From: Chryseobacterium rhizoplanae
Lineage (GTDB): Bacteria; Bacteroidota; Bacteroidia; Flavobacteriales; Weeksellaceae
Length of the DNA: 64,000 nucleotides
Direction of reading: 5' to 3'
NCBI RefSeq assembly: GCF_900182655.1
Contig: NZ_FXTC01000002.1
Location: 620,001 to 684,000 of the forward strand
The position numbers were made by a program, and so were the translations under genes. Below the pieces are notes generated by a model. That model ran no database searches. It was not told where the DNA came from and saw nothing but the letters and a program-made list of their open reading frames with translations. This document shows positions 50,823-59,279 of this stretch, piece after piece (position 1 is the first letter of the stretch; every line of letters starts with the position of its first letter).

Positions 50823-52613
50823 ATGTCAGATATTATTCAGCTTTTACCGGATCATGTAGCCAACCAAATTGCAGCGGGAGAGGTGGTGCAGCGGCCTGCA
50901 TCCATCGTGAAAGAACTTTTGGAAAATGCTATTGATGCAGATGCAACGAAAATTGAACTGATCATCAGGGATGCCGGTAAAAACCTTATTCAGGTGGTAG
51001 ACGACGGAAAAGGAATGTCCGAAACAGATGCCCGTATGGCATTTGAAAGACATGCTACCTCCAAAATCAAAGGAACAGAAGATATCTTTAAAATTGCTAC
51101 AAAAGGGTTCCGGGGTGAAGCGCTGGCTTCTATTGCAGCGGTTTCTCAGGTGGAGCTCAGAACGAAACAGAAAGACACATCTATCGGCACCAACATTTAT
51201 ATTGAAGGTGGAGTTTTCCAGTTTCAGGACCCGGTTCAGACAGCAGACGGATCAAATTTTTTAGTAAAAAATCTTTTTTATAACGTTCCTGCAAGAAGGA
51301 AGTTTTTAAAAAATAATAATATTGAATTCAGACACGTAATTGATGAATTTCAGCGTGTTGCTTTAGCTCATGAGAATCTGGAGTTTTCCCTTTTCCATGA
51401 TGATGAAGCTGTTTTCAGATTGAGAAAAGGAAGTCAGATGCAGCGTATTGTGGATGTTTTCGGAAGAAAGCTTCAGCCGCTTTTGATTCCTATCAAAGAA
51501 GATATTATCTGGTGTAAACTTCATGGGTTTGTTGCCAAGCCTGAAGGAGCCAAGAAAGCAAGGGGAGAGCAGTTTCTTTTTGTGAACGGAAGGTATTTCA
51601 GAAGCCCCTACTTCAATAAAGCAGTACAGGAAGCTTTTGAAGGCCTGCTTCAGCCGGGATATGTACCTTCATTTTTTCTTTTTCTGGAGCTCGATCCGGA
51701 GAAAATAGATGTCAATATTCATCCACAGAAAACCGAAGTGAAATTTGAAGATGAACATCTTATTTTTGCTTTGCTGCGCTCAACCATTAAAAGATCTTTA
51801 GGAATTTATAATGTTTCTCCAAGTCTTGATTTCGACAGAGACCCTGAATTGGATGAAATGATGAATAAACCCATTCCCAGCAAAGGAAATGGGGGAGGAA
51901 GTGGTTTTGTAAAAATGCCGGAAATCATTGTAGATAAAGATTATAACCCGTTCCTTGAAGAAAAAAATGTGGTGCATCCGGAAGAAATTCAGAACCTTAC
52001 GGAAATGTATCATCAGAATATTACCGCTGAGCCTTCAAAGATCAATTTATTTGAAGATGAAGATTTTGACGAAGATCTGATGAGGCTTCCGAACGGCTAC
52101 TGGCTTTTCAATAAAGGAGATGTGACATTGATGCTGGATCTCGGAAGAATGCACAGGCTATTGGTTTCTGAAGGAAATAAATCTACCAGAAAATCAAACA
52201 CAAACAGCCATGCCCTTCTTTTCTCTTTGGAATATCATATGAACGAGATCGAGAAGACAAAATACAATTCGATCAAAAAATATCTTCCGGAATTAGGGTT
52301 TGACATGAAAATTGCTCATGAAAGTGTACTTCGAATAGATTCTCTTCCTGAAGGCTTGAAAGAAACCCAGGCCATGCAATTCCTGGAAAACCTTTTTGAA
52401 ATCCTGGAATACAAGACAGAAGAAGAATTTTTGCAGTATTACCATAATCAGTGGAGCAAAATGCAGTCGAAGTCAAGATTTGACTTTATTTATAAAAAAG
52501 ATGCGGAACAGTTGATTAAAGACTTTACAGCATTAGGCTTCCCGGAATTTTTACCGGATGGCAAAAGATGCTATTATGAAGTTCCGTTTAATGATTTTAA
52601 AAACAAATTTTAA
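50823..52613 (+). CDS. mutL: DNA mismatch repair protein MutL
   Basis: The 596-residue protein has the N-terminal GHKL ATPase: Glu/Asn in IVKELLENAIDADA, VVDDGKGM, RHATSKI and GFRGEALASIAAVSQ. A transducer domain with RYFRSPYFNKAVQEAF and DVNIHPQKTEVKF follows. A linker (340-415) leads to the C-terminal dimerisation domain. The endonuclease signature DQHA-x2-E is absent: the equivalent strand reads LMLDLGRMHRLLVSE, and no CPHGRP-like zinc motif is seen near the end. MutL links MutS mismatch recognition to strand excision; here it may act without its own nicking activity. Confidence 0.9.
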   Translation: MSDIIQLLPDHVANQIAAGEVVQRPASIVKELLENAIDADATKIELIIRDAGKNLIQVVDDGKGMSETDARMAFERHATSKIKGTEDIFKIATKGFRGEALASIAAVSQVELRTKQKDTSIGTNIYIEGGVFQFQDPVQTADGSNFLVKNLFYNVPARRKFLKNNNIEFRHVIDEFQRVALAHENLEFSLFHDDEAVFRLRKGSQMQRIVDVFGRKLQPLLIPIKEDIIWCKLHGFVAKPEGAKKARGEQFLFVNGRYFRSPYFNKAVQEAFEGLLQPGYVPSFFLFLELDPEKIDVNIHPQKTEVKFEDEHLIFALLRSTIKRSLGIYNVSPSLDFDRDPELDEMMNKPIPSKGNGGGSGFVKMPEIIVDKDYNPFLEEKNVVHPEEIQNLTEMYHQNITAEPSKINLFEDEDFDEDLMRLPNGYWLFNKGDVTLMLDLGRMHRLLVSEGNKSTRKSNTNSHALLFSLEYHMNEIEKTKYNSIKKYLPELGFDMKIAHESVLRIDSLPEGLKETQAMQFLENLFEILEYKTEEEFLQYYHNQWSKMQSKSRFDFIYKKDAEQLIKDFTALGFPEFLPDGKRCYYEVPFNDFKNKF

Positions 52614-52618
52614 AAATT

Positions 52619-53347
52619 ATGTTTAACAATATACCGCCCATTACAAGGAATATTATTATAATCAATATTATAGTATTTATTGTTACTTATTTTATGGGTA
52701 ACCAGATGATTGGTTATCTCGCGGGCTTCTATCCGTTTTCACCTTTTTTCCATTCATGGCAGGTTATTACCCATATGTTCATGCACGGAAGTATCATGCA
52801 TATTTTATTTAACATGATGACACTCTTTAGCTTTGGACCAATTCTGGAGCAGACATTAGGAGATAAAAAGTATTTGATTTTATATTTTGCAAGTGGTTTA
52901 GGGGCATTTTTTCTTTTCAATTTGTGGAATTTTGTTGAAGTTCAGCAGCTTTCCCACGAGTTAGAGCAGCTTGGATTTAATGTAAATGCATATTTGTCTG
53001 GTGCCAGTGTTGAGTTTACTGGGAATACAGATTCCATTCTTAAACAAAAAGAATTACTGGAAAGTTTCAAAGGTATTGTAGCCACGCCTATGGTAGGTGC
53101 TTCCGGTGCTATTTTCGGTGTCGTAGCAGCATTTGCAACATTATATCCGGACTCTAAAATTGGAATCATGTTTATTCCGGTCCCTATAAAAGTAAAATAC
53201 CTTCTACCTATTATTGTTGTTGTTTCCGTATATCTTGGGCTTTCCGGGAATGGAGGAGGAATTGCACATCTTGCCCACGTAGGTGGAGCTTTAGTAGGTT
53301 GGCTGTTGGCACTCAGCTGGAAAAAACATTTGTACCGTTTCAATTAA
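52619..53347 (+). CDS. Rhomboid family intramembrane serine protease
   Basis: The 242-residue membrane protein has six helices. Catalytic Ser lies in VGASGAIFG (about 163) and the partner His in AHVGGALVGWLL (about 221). HMFMHGSIMHILFNMM is the conserved HxxxxHxxxN helix. It cleaves transmembrane substrates in the inner membrane. It starts 6 bases after mutL and is co-transcribed; a shared function with mutL is not implied. Confidence 0.9.
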   Translation: MFNNIPPITRNIIIINIIVFIVTYFMGNQMIGYLAGFYPFSPFFHSWQVITHMFMHGSIMHILFNMMTLFSFGPILEQTLGDKKYLILYFASGLGAFFLFNLWNFVEVQQLSHELEQLGFNVNAYLSGASVEFTGNTDSILKQKELLESFKGIVATPMVGASGAIFGVVAAFATLYPDSKIGIMFIPVPIKVKYLLPIIVVVSVYLGLSGNGGGIAHLAHVGGALVGWLLALSWKKHLYRFN

Positions 53348-53356
53348 AATAATATT

Positions 53357-54346
53357 GTGAAGGTTTTCCGACTCATACTCTTCGTTCTGCATCTGGGAAT
53401 TCTATTCTTGCTGCTGGGCACATTATTGAACGCCTATGTTCCGCCAAAGGTTTTTCCATGGTTTAACCTGCTTTCTTTAGGTTTTCCACTGCTTATGATC
53501 TGCTATATCATTCTGACGATATTCTGGGTTTTCAGCTGGAAAAAAAGAGCGTTTGTATTTATTTTTGCGGGTCTTGCTTTTATTAATCCTGTAAAACGAT
53601 GGGTTAACTACTCTGATAAAAAAGAAAATCCTGGGATAAAAGTAGTTTCTTTCAATACCAGGGCTGGCGGTAGAGGAAGCACAGAGATTGGCCCTTATCT
53701 GAAATCTCTGGATGCTGATGTTCTTCTTTTACAGGAGGATGCTGGTATAGTATACAAATTTGATGGTTATCAGAAAGCAAACCCCGGTGGAGGGCTAACG
53801 ATTTTGACAAAGCATAAAATCATTAAGCAGCAGATCATAGATCCACAAGATGAAAATTTAAGAATTCCTGGATTGCAGGTTGATATAGAAATTAATGGTA
53901 AAATATATAGATTCATTGATGTTTATCTTAACCCTTTCCGGTTCGAAAAAGATATGGTGAAACTTAACGGAAATACCGACACCAATGAACAAAAAATAAA
54001 AGATGTTGTTAAAAGGCTCATTCCTACCTTTAAAAAACATCAGGAACAGGTTGGTTTGATTCATAAAGTAATTGAAAATTCACCTTATCCGGTCATCCTT
54101 GCCGGAGATTTTAATTCTGTACCGAATTCTTACGAATATTACCATTTATCAGATGGGCTTGAAGATGCGTTTTTAACGGCAGGAAGGGGCAGCGCAACCA
54201 GTTTTCACGACTATAAATTTCCAATCAGAATCGACTATGTCTTTTCTTCAAAATCAGTAAAGGCAATATCTTACGAAGTTGACCGTTCTGTAAGTATTTC
54301 AGATCATTATCCTGTCATCGTGAAATTTTCCGCGGAGAACAAATAA
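53357..54346 (+). CDS. Membrane-anchored endonuclease/exonuclease/phosphatase family protein, paralogue 1
   Basis: The 329-residue protein has two to three N-terminal membrane helices (about 5-85), followed by an EEP hydrolase domain. Catalytic features are SFNTRAGG (Asn), LLQEDAG (Glu), LAGDFNSVPNS (Asp, Asn) and SDHYPV (terminal His). The EEP fold includes DNases, phosphoinositide phosphatases and sphingomyelinases; the substrate here is unknown. The start is GTG 53357. It is about 45% identical by eye to the next gene. Confidence 0.85.
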   Translation: MKVFRLILFVLHLGILFLLLGTLLNAYVPPKVFPWFNLLSLGFPLLMICYIILTIFWVFSWKKRAFVFIFAGLAFINPVKRWVNYSDKKENPGIKVVSFNTRAGGRGSTEIGPYLKSLDADVLLLQEDAGIVYKFDGYQKANPGGGLTILTKHKIIKQQIIDPQDENLRIPGLQVDIEINGKIYRFIDVYLNPFRFEKDMVKLNGNTDTNEQKIKDVVKRLIPTFKKHQEQVGLIHKVIENSPYPVILAGDFNSVPNSYEYYHLSDGLEDAFLTAGRGSATSFHDYKFPIRIDYVFSSKSVKAISYEVDRSVSISDHYPVIVKFSAENK

Positions 54347-54419
54347 TCATAAAAAGAGTTAAAATTGTCTGCTTGGTAGGATTTTTGTTGAAAGAAAACC
54401 GTACCAAGACCGTTTTTTC

Positions 54420-55391
54420 ATGAAGTCGAATCAGATATTACTATTTATACATATCGTTATTGCTGTTTTGCTGTTAAGCACATTAGGGAATGCGTGGATT
54501 CCGCCTAACCTTTTGGGCTATCTTAATCTTCTCTCGCTTGGTTTTCCCTATCTGATGTTGGCGCATGTAATTCTTACCCTGATCTGGATTTTTAAGAAAC
54601 AAAAAATAGCAATCGCTTTTGCATTAGGAACCCTTATTTTCTATAACCCGATCAGACGATGGATCAACTTTTCTCCAAAAACAGAAAATGTGAAAACAAT
54701 ACGGGATATTAAAGTATTGACATTTAATGTAAAATATGGGGAATACGGTTGGGATAAAGTAAAAAATTATATCAAAGAGCAGGATGCAGACATAATTCTT
54801 GTGCAGGAAAAAGATACCAATCGCGCTATCAAACGGGATCTTATAAAATATCCGTCAGTTATTCTTAAAACGAAACATAAGATTGTAAGACAGGCAGAAC
54901 TGATTGATGAAAAAGCAAGAGGAAATTCATTTTATGCTGATATAGATATTAATGGAAAAGTAATCAGAATTATTAATGTATATCTTGAACCTTTCAGACT
55001 TAATAAATCTATGTTTACGAAGCTGGACGGCTTAGGTTTTGGAAATGTTTCCCAACTCCTTTCACATATGACGCCTACATTTCAGGCTCATGAAGATCAG
55101 GTGAAAAGAATCAGAAAAATGGTAGATTTATCTCCTTACCCCGTTATTTTAGCCGGAGATTTTAATTCTGTTCCCAATTCTTATGAATATTATAATTTAG
55201 GAAAAGACCTTCAGGATGCGTTTTTAATGGCTGGTAAGGGAAGTGCAAGCAGTTTTCATGACTATAAAGTCCCTTTGAGAATTGATTATATTTTCAGTTC
55301 AAAATCTATTATTCCTTTAAGCTATAAAGTAGACCAGTCTGTGAAATTATCGGATCACTATCCTGTAATTGCAGAATTTCTGCTAAATTAG
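54420..55391 (+). CDS. Membrane-anchored endonuclease/exonuclease/phosphatase family protein, paralogue 2
   Basis: The 323-residue protein is a tandem paralogue of the preceding one with the same layout: N-terminal helices (LLFIHIVIAVLLLSTLGNAW, LLSLGFPYLMLAHVILTLIW), then an EEP domain with TFNVKYGEYGW, LVQEKDT, LAGDFNSVPNSYEYY and SDHYPVIAEF. The active-site set is complete. A short hairpin CTTGGTA/TACCAAG (54372-54408) lies in the gap between the two. It ends 4 bases before the lipoprotein gene. Confidence 0.85.
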   Translation: MKSNQILLFIHIVIAVLLLSTLGNAWIPPNLLGYLNLLSLGFPYLMLAHVILTLIWIFKKQKIAIAFALGTLIFYNPIRRWINFSPKTENVKTIRDIKVLTFNVKYGEYGWDKVKNYIKEQDADIILVQEKDTNRAIKRDLIKYPSVILKTKHKIVRQAELIDEKARGNSFYADIDINGKVIRIINVYLEPFRLNKSMFTKLDGLGFGNVSQLLSHMTPTFQAHEDQVKRIRKMVDLSPYPVILAGDFNSVPNSYEYYNLGKDLQDAFLMAGKGSASSFHDYKVPLRIDYIFSSKSIIPLSYKVDQSVKLSDHYPVIAEFLLN

Positions 55392-55395
55392 TTCC

Positions 55396-55758
55396 ATGAA
55401 AAATATACTGTCTGCGATTTTTATTTTCACAATCCTTTTCACTGCATGTTCCAAGAAAGAAACCCCGGGATTTGCTGCTGAACAGGAAATTAAGATGAAT
55501 TATGATACGGTTGCTGTTGATTCCTTTTCCACGGGAGCTGTTTCAGTAGATATTGCCCGCAAGATAAGAATGTCTTCCCCTCAATATCTGGACTCTGTAA
55601 AACAGGCTAAAAAACTTCAGGAAGAAGAGAATAAGCTAAAAGCAGAACTTGAAAAAGAAAATAAAGCAAAACAGGAAGAGGAAAAGAAAAAGGCAGATGC
55701 AGAAAAGAAACAGAAGCCTGCAGAGACTCCTTCAACTCCAGACACTAAAACACAATAA
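55396..55758 (+). CDS. Small lipoprotein with charged coiled-coil tail
   Basis: The 120-residue protein has a lipoprotein signal (KNILSAIFIFTILFTAC; lipobox FTAC). A short conserved-looking part follows (YDTVAVDSFSTGAVSVDIARKIRMSSPQYLDSV), then a Lys/Glu-rich helix (about 75-108) and a Pro/Thr tail. No family is recognised. It is co-transcribed with the EEP paralogues, which suggests an envelope role. Confidence 0.7.
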   Translation: MKNILSAIFIFTILFTACSKKETPGFAAEQEIKMNYDTVAVDSFSTGAVSVDIARKIRMSSPQYLDSVKQAKKLQEEENKLKAELEKENKAKQEEEKKKADAEKKQKPAETPSTPDTKTQ

Positions 55759-55786
55759 AGCAATATCATTTAAAAAAATATATAAT

Positions 55787-56197
55787 ATGAAAAAACAAAT
55801 CTTAGCAGCAATAGTGATCTCAGTATTCACTGTAGCATGTACAAAATCAACAACGAAAAAAGAACAAGTAGAAAACGCTGACGGATCAGTTACCACAACC
55901 ACCACAACCGTTACAGAAACTCCAAACACTGTTGATACTGCAAAGATCAACAATGCAAAAGAAGATGTAAAAGCAAAAGTGGATGCAGCCGGAAATAAGA
56001 TTGATGATGCGGCTCAAAAGGCTAAAGATAAAATTGATGCAACAGCCGATAAAACGAAACAGGATCTTCACAAAGCCGGACAGGACATCAAAACGGAAGC
56101 AAATAAAGTAGGACAGGATGCTAAAGAAGCCGCCAAAAAAGGAGCTTCAAAAGTAGAGGAAGCTGCGAAAAAAGTGAAAGAAGACTTAAGTAAATAA
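55787..56197 (+). CDS. Small lipoprotein with LEA/YtxH-like amphipathic repeats
   Basis: The 136-residue protein has a lipoprotein signal (KKQILAAIVISVFTVAC), a Thr-rich stretch and then repeated 11-residue-like units of the kind VKAKVDAAGNKIDDAAQKAKDKID and AGQDIKTEANKVGQDAKEA. These resemble late-embryogenesis-abundant or YtxH-type helices linked with stress. I chose ATG 55787, which gives the signal peptide; a longer frame from 55649 runs through the preceding gene. A terminator follows. Confidence 0.8.
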   Translation: MKKQILAAIVISVFTVACTKSTTKKEQVENADGSVTTTTTTVTETPNTVDTAKINNAKEDVKAKVDAAGNKIDDAAQKAKDKIDATADKTKQDLHKAGQDIKTEANKVGQDAKEAAKKGASKVEEAAKKVKEDLSK

Positions 56198-56202
56198 AAA
56201 TG

Positions 56203-56232
56203 AAAGCCGTAATTCAATTACGGCTTTTTTTT
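56203..56232. terminator. Bidirectional terminator
   Basis: AGCCGTAA (56205-56212) and TTACGGCT (56218-56225) form the stem with flanking A- and T-tracts between convergent genes. Confidence 0.85.
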
Positions 56233-56252
56233 ATTAACTGAAAAGAAAATTT

Positions 56253-57770
56253 TTAGTTTTTATTCATTTCCAGCAGAGGCTCAATATATTCTCTGTCGTT
56301 GCTCAGTCTAGGAACTTTATTTTGACCGCCAAGTTTTCCTTTAGCTTCCAGCCAGTGATAGAAAAGATTGGTTTTAGCAATGTGTACTATAGGCCTTTTA
56401 AGGGTTATATTGTTGTATCTCTTGGCTTCATAATCAGAATTAATAGTTTTTAAATGCTTGTCAAATGCATCAATAAAGCTGTCCAGATCATCCGGATGCT
56501 GGCTGAATTCAAAGATCCATTCATGGGCACCTCCTTCGTTTCCTTTCATAAAGACAGGAGCTCCCGTAAAATCCGTAATCTGTGCTCCTGTAGCTTCACA
56601 GGCCTTTGAAAGGGCAGATTCCACATTGGTAATCATAAGCTCTTCACCAAAAGCATTGATATAATGTTTTGTTCTTCCTGTTATTTTAATTCTGAATGGG
56701 TTGGTTGATGTAAAGACAACGGTATCACCAATCAGATATCTCCATAGACCGCCGTTGGTTGTAATTACCATTGCATAATTTTTACCCACTTCCACGTCTT
56801 CCAGGTTTACCACTTTCGGATTTGAAAAATGGAACTGATCCATAGGAATGAATTCGTAAAATATACCATAATCCAGCATCAGCAGCATTTCGTCACTGTC
56901 TGATCTGTCCTGTATCCCGAAGAAGCCTTCAGAAGCATTGTAAATTTCGTAGTAATTGATTTTTTTTCCGATGATCTGCCGGAATTGCTCCCTGTAGGGC
57001 TTAAAACTGATTCCGCCGTGAAAAAACACCTCCAGATTCGGCCATAGCTCTGAAATACTTCCGATATTGGTTTCCTTTAATACTTTTTGAAGAAGAACCA
57101 TCATCCAGCTTGGTACCCCAAGAATACTTCCCACATCTTCATTTTTTACTTCAGAGGTGATCGCCTTCAGTTTGCTTTCCCATTCTCCCATCAAAGAGAC
57201 TTTCTTGCTTGGAGTGGTGGTAATTTCTACCCAAAAAGGAAGATTATCAATTAAAATAGCAGATAAATCGCCAAATTTTGTGTTAAAGTCAGCATACAAT
57301 TCAGAACTTCCCCCTAACCGTAAATTTTTATAGTTAAAAAGCTGGTTTTCGGGGTGATTATTGGCATAAATGGACACCATGTCTTTTCCTGCCTTCATGT
57401 GGCAGTATTCAAGGCTTTCGGCAGAAATAGGGATGAATTTGCTCTTGGCATTGGTGGTTCCCGACGATTTGGCAAAATGTTTAATGAACCCGGGCCAGCT
57501 TACATCTTTTTGTCCCTGTCTTGCTTTTTCGATATAGGGCTCCATTTCTTCATAGGTAACAATCGGAACTTTGTTTTTAAAATCCTGATAACTTGATATA
57601 GAGTTAAATCCGTATAGTTTACCGTATTCCGTATCCTCTGCATGAAACAGCTGAGAAAAGAGTATGCCTTTCTGGGTCTCAATGGGATGGTCCATGAAAT
57701 TCTGTATCTGATCTATCCTTTGACGGATGAACCAGTTGACTACGGTATTAAAAAGTGCTTTGGTTGCCAT
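56253..57770 (-). CDS. GH3 family acyl-adenylate-forming enzyme
   Basis: The 505-residue protein matches the GH3 (auxin-responsive promoter) family. It has the ATP loop FAKSSGTTNAKSKFIP, YNASEGFFGIQD and the adenylate-binding GGLWRYLIGDTVVFT. Plant GH3 proteins join amino acids to hormones through acyl-adenylates; bacterial relatives are poorly known. It is monocistronic on the minus strand. The substrate is not predictable. Confidence 0.85.
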   Translation of the reverse strand: MATKALFNTVVNWFIRQRIDQIQNFMDHPIETQKGILFSQLFHAEDTEYGKLYGFNSISSYQDFKNKVPIVTYEEMEPYIEKARQGQKDVSWPGFIKHFAKSSGTTNAKSKFIPISAESLEYCHMKAGKDMVSIYANNHPENQLFNYKNLRLGGSSELYADFNTKFGDLSAILIDNLPFWVEITTTPSKKVSLMGEWESKLKAITSEVKNEDVGSILGVPSWMMVLLQKVLKETNIGSISELWPNLEVFFHGGISFKPYREQFRQIIGKKINYYEIYNASEGFFGIQDRSDSDEMLLMLDYGIFYEFIPMDQFHFSNPKVVNLEDVEVGKNYAMVITTNGGLWRYLIGDTVVFTSTNPFRIKITGRTKHYINAFGEELMITNVESALSKACEATGAQITDFTGAPVFMKGNEGGAHEWIFEFSQHPDDLDSFIDAFDKHLKTINSDYEAKRYNNITLKRPIVHIAKTNLFYHWLEAKGKLGGQNKVPRLSNDREYIEPLLEMNKN

Positions 57771-57825
57771 TCCAACAAATATAATGATATTTGAATTTTC
57801 TGAAAATTTTTTACAGAATTAAATA

Positions 57826-57856
57826 AAAAAACCGTTACAAAATATGTAACGGTTTG
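57826..57856 (-). terminator. Terminator of the bacilliredoxin gene
   Basis: ACCGTTAC (57831-57838) and GTAACGGT (57846-57853) form the stem. Read on the minus strand it ends in a T-run. Confidence 0.85.
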
Positions 57857-57875
57857 ATATTTAGATTATTGTTTC

Positions 57876-58286
57876 TTAGCAATACTCATCATATGCAGCC
57901 TGAAGGTTGGCAGCGATAGCACCTGCAGGGTTCCCTTCGATGTGGTGTCTTTCCAGCATGTGAACCAATTCACCATCTTTGAAAAGGGCTACACATGGAG
58001 AACTTGGAGGGAATGGAGCAAGGTGTTTTCTTGCTTCTGTTACAGCCTCAGTATCAAATCCTGCAAATACAGTGGTTAAATGATCAGGTTTCTTATCTCC
58101 TGTCAGAGAGTATACAACTCCTGGTCTTGCAGCACCTGCAGCACAACCACATACGGAGTTAATAACCAATAATGTAGTTCCGGACTGCTTCAGCGCATCT
58201 TCTACCTGAGCTGGAGTTGTCAAATCCTGGAAACCTTTATCTGTAAGCTCTGCCTTCATAGGCATTACTAAATCTGTTGGGTACAT
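57876..58286 (-). CDS. BrxA/BrxB family bacilliredoxin
   Basis: The 136-residue thioredoxin-fold protein has the CGC active site (Cys46-Gly-Cys48 in INSVCGCAAGAARPG). Other family features are MYPTDLVMPMKAELT, PPSSPCVALFKDGELVHMLERHHIEG and the C-terminal YDEYC. Bacilliredoxins remove low-molecular-weight thiols, such as bacillithiol, from oxidised proteins; many Bacteroidota make bacillithiol. I chose ATG 58286; upstream in-frame ATGs (58337, 58319) would add an unlikely Lys-rich extension. Confidence 0.9.
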   Translation of the reverse strand: MYPTDLVMPMKAELTDKGFQDLTTPAQVEDALKQSGTTLLVINSVCGCAAGAARPGVVYSLTGDKKPDHLTTVFAGFDTEAVTEARKHLAPFPPSSPCVALFKDGELVHMLERHHIEGNPAGAIAANLQAAYDEYC

Positions 58287-58479
58287 ATATTTTGTTTTTA
58301 TCTGCACAAAGTTAAGCATTTCTTTGCGTTTGTTCAATATATAAAAACTATCAATGGATTAGTCATATAAAATTAATCAAATATTAATATTGTAATAATA
58401 TTCAAAAAAAAGTGAATTAAGACTAGGAATAATGGAAAATTATTGTTAATTTTGAAATGATTCTGAAAAACAAACGACC

Positions 58480-58536
58480 ATGAAAAAAACATTTAAGGCT
58501 TTCCCTCAAGCAATCAACCACTTAAATACTCTATGA
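58480..58536 (+). CDS. Possible 18-residue peptide gene
   Basis: ATG 58480 opens MKKTFKAFPQAINHLNTL and stop. It follows CGACC-ATG, a start context like that of other genes here (for example 10141 and 33061). A second frame, MKYGSILILFAV, starts in the ATGA overlap at 58533. A -7 element lies 26 bases upstream and a strong terminator downstream. Coding status is uncertain; a small RNA is the alternative. Confidence 0.25.
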   Translation: MKKTFKAFPQAINHLNTL

Positions 58537-58613
58537 AATATGGTAGTATCTTAATTCTTTTTGCAGTTTAGAATCAAAACTGATTAACAAACTTTAATAT
58601 CCAAAGAAAAGTG

Positions 58614-58641
58614 AAGCCCGGAACTGAAAAGTTCCGGGCTT
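58614..58641. terminator. Strong hairpin, probable terminator
   Basis: AAGCCCGGAACT (58614-58625) and AGTTCCGGGCTT (58630-58641) form a perfect 12-bp stem with a GAAA loop. It may end the short plus-strand transcript and read-through from either side. Confidence 0.75.
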
Positions 58642-58745
58642 CTTAATCAAATCGATATGCAAAGGTTGTATATCCTAATATAAATAGTTGATAGGAAATA
58701 ATAAGTTGAAGGGTTATGGATTTGCCATCAACGGTTAGCTTTCAA

Positions 58746-59192
58746 CTAAGACAGCAGCTTTTTAGCCATCTCGGAAATACTTTTTCCGTCTGATTTTCCG
58801 GCTAATGCTTTTGATGCTGCTCCCATTACCTTCCCTAAATCTTTAATAGATTCAGCGCCGGTTTCAGAAATAATATTTTTAATTTCTGTTTCAAGTTCTT
58901 CTGCAGAAAGCTGTTTAGGTAAAAACTTTTCAATTACTTTCATCTGAGCTTCCTCTACTTCTGCAAGGTCCTGTCTCCCTTGAGCAGAAAACTGCTCAAA
59001 AGAATCTTTACGCTGCTTGATCATTCTCTGAAGAATAGCAATTTCCTGCTCTGCAGAAACTTCAGCGCCTCTTGCTTCTGTTTGTAAAAGAAGAATCTGA
59101 GATTTTACAGCACGAAGAGAGTCCAGAGCGACTCTGTCTTTTTCTCTCATGGCTGTTTTTATAGCTTCGCTTATTATATTTTCTAAACTCAT
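58746..59192 (-). CDS. GatB/YqeY domain protein
   Basis: The 148-residue helical protein matches YqeY: MSLENIISEAIKTAMREKDRVALDSLRAVKSQIL, MIKQRKDSFEQF, GRQDLAEVEEAQMKVIEKFLP and the terminal DLGKVMGAASKALAGKSDGKSISEMAKK. It shares the tRNA-binding tail domain of GatB. Its cellular role is not settled. It follows ftsZ by 87 bases on the same strand and probably shares its transcript. Confidence 0.9.
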   Translation of the reverse strand: MSLENIISEAIKTAMREKDRVALDSLRAVKSQILLLQTEARGAEVSAEQEIAILQRMIKQRKDSFEQFSAQGRQDLAEVEEAQMKVIEKFLPKQLSAEELETEIKNIISETGAESIKDLGKVMGAASKALAGKSDGKSISEMAKKLLS

Positions 59193-59279
59193 GTTTATAT
59201 GCTTTTGGCTTCTGGCAGTTGGCTAATAGCTTTCATAAGGCCCGGGAGCCATTTGCTAATAACCAATTGCCAATAGCAT

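Larger units (their letters stand above)
58287..58745. other. Intergenic region with a possible small transcript
   Basis: The 459-base gap contains TAATTTTG (58447-58454, a -7 type element), two tiny overlapping frames from 58480, and a strong hairpin at 58614-58641. No larger gene is present. Confidence 0.45.
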
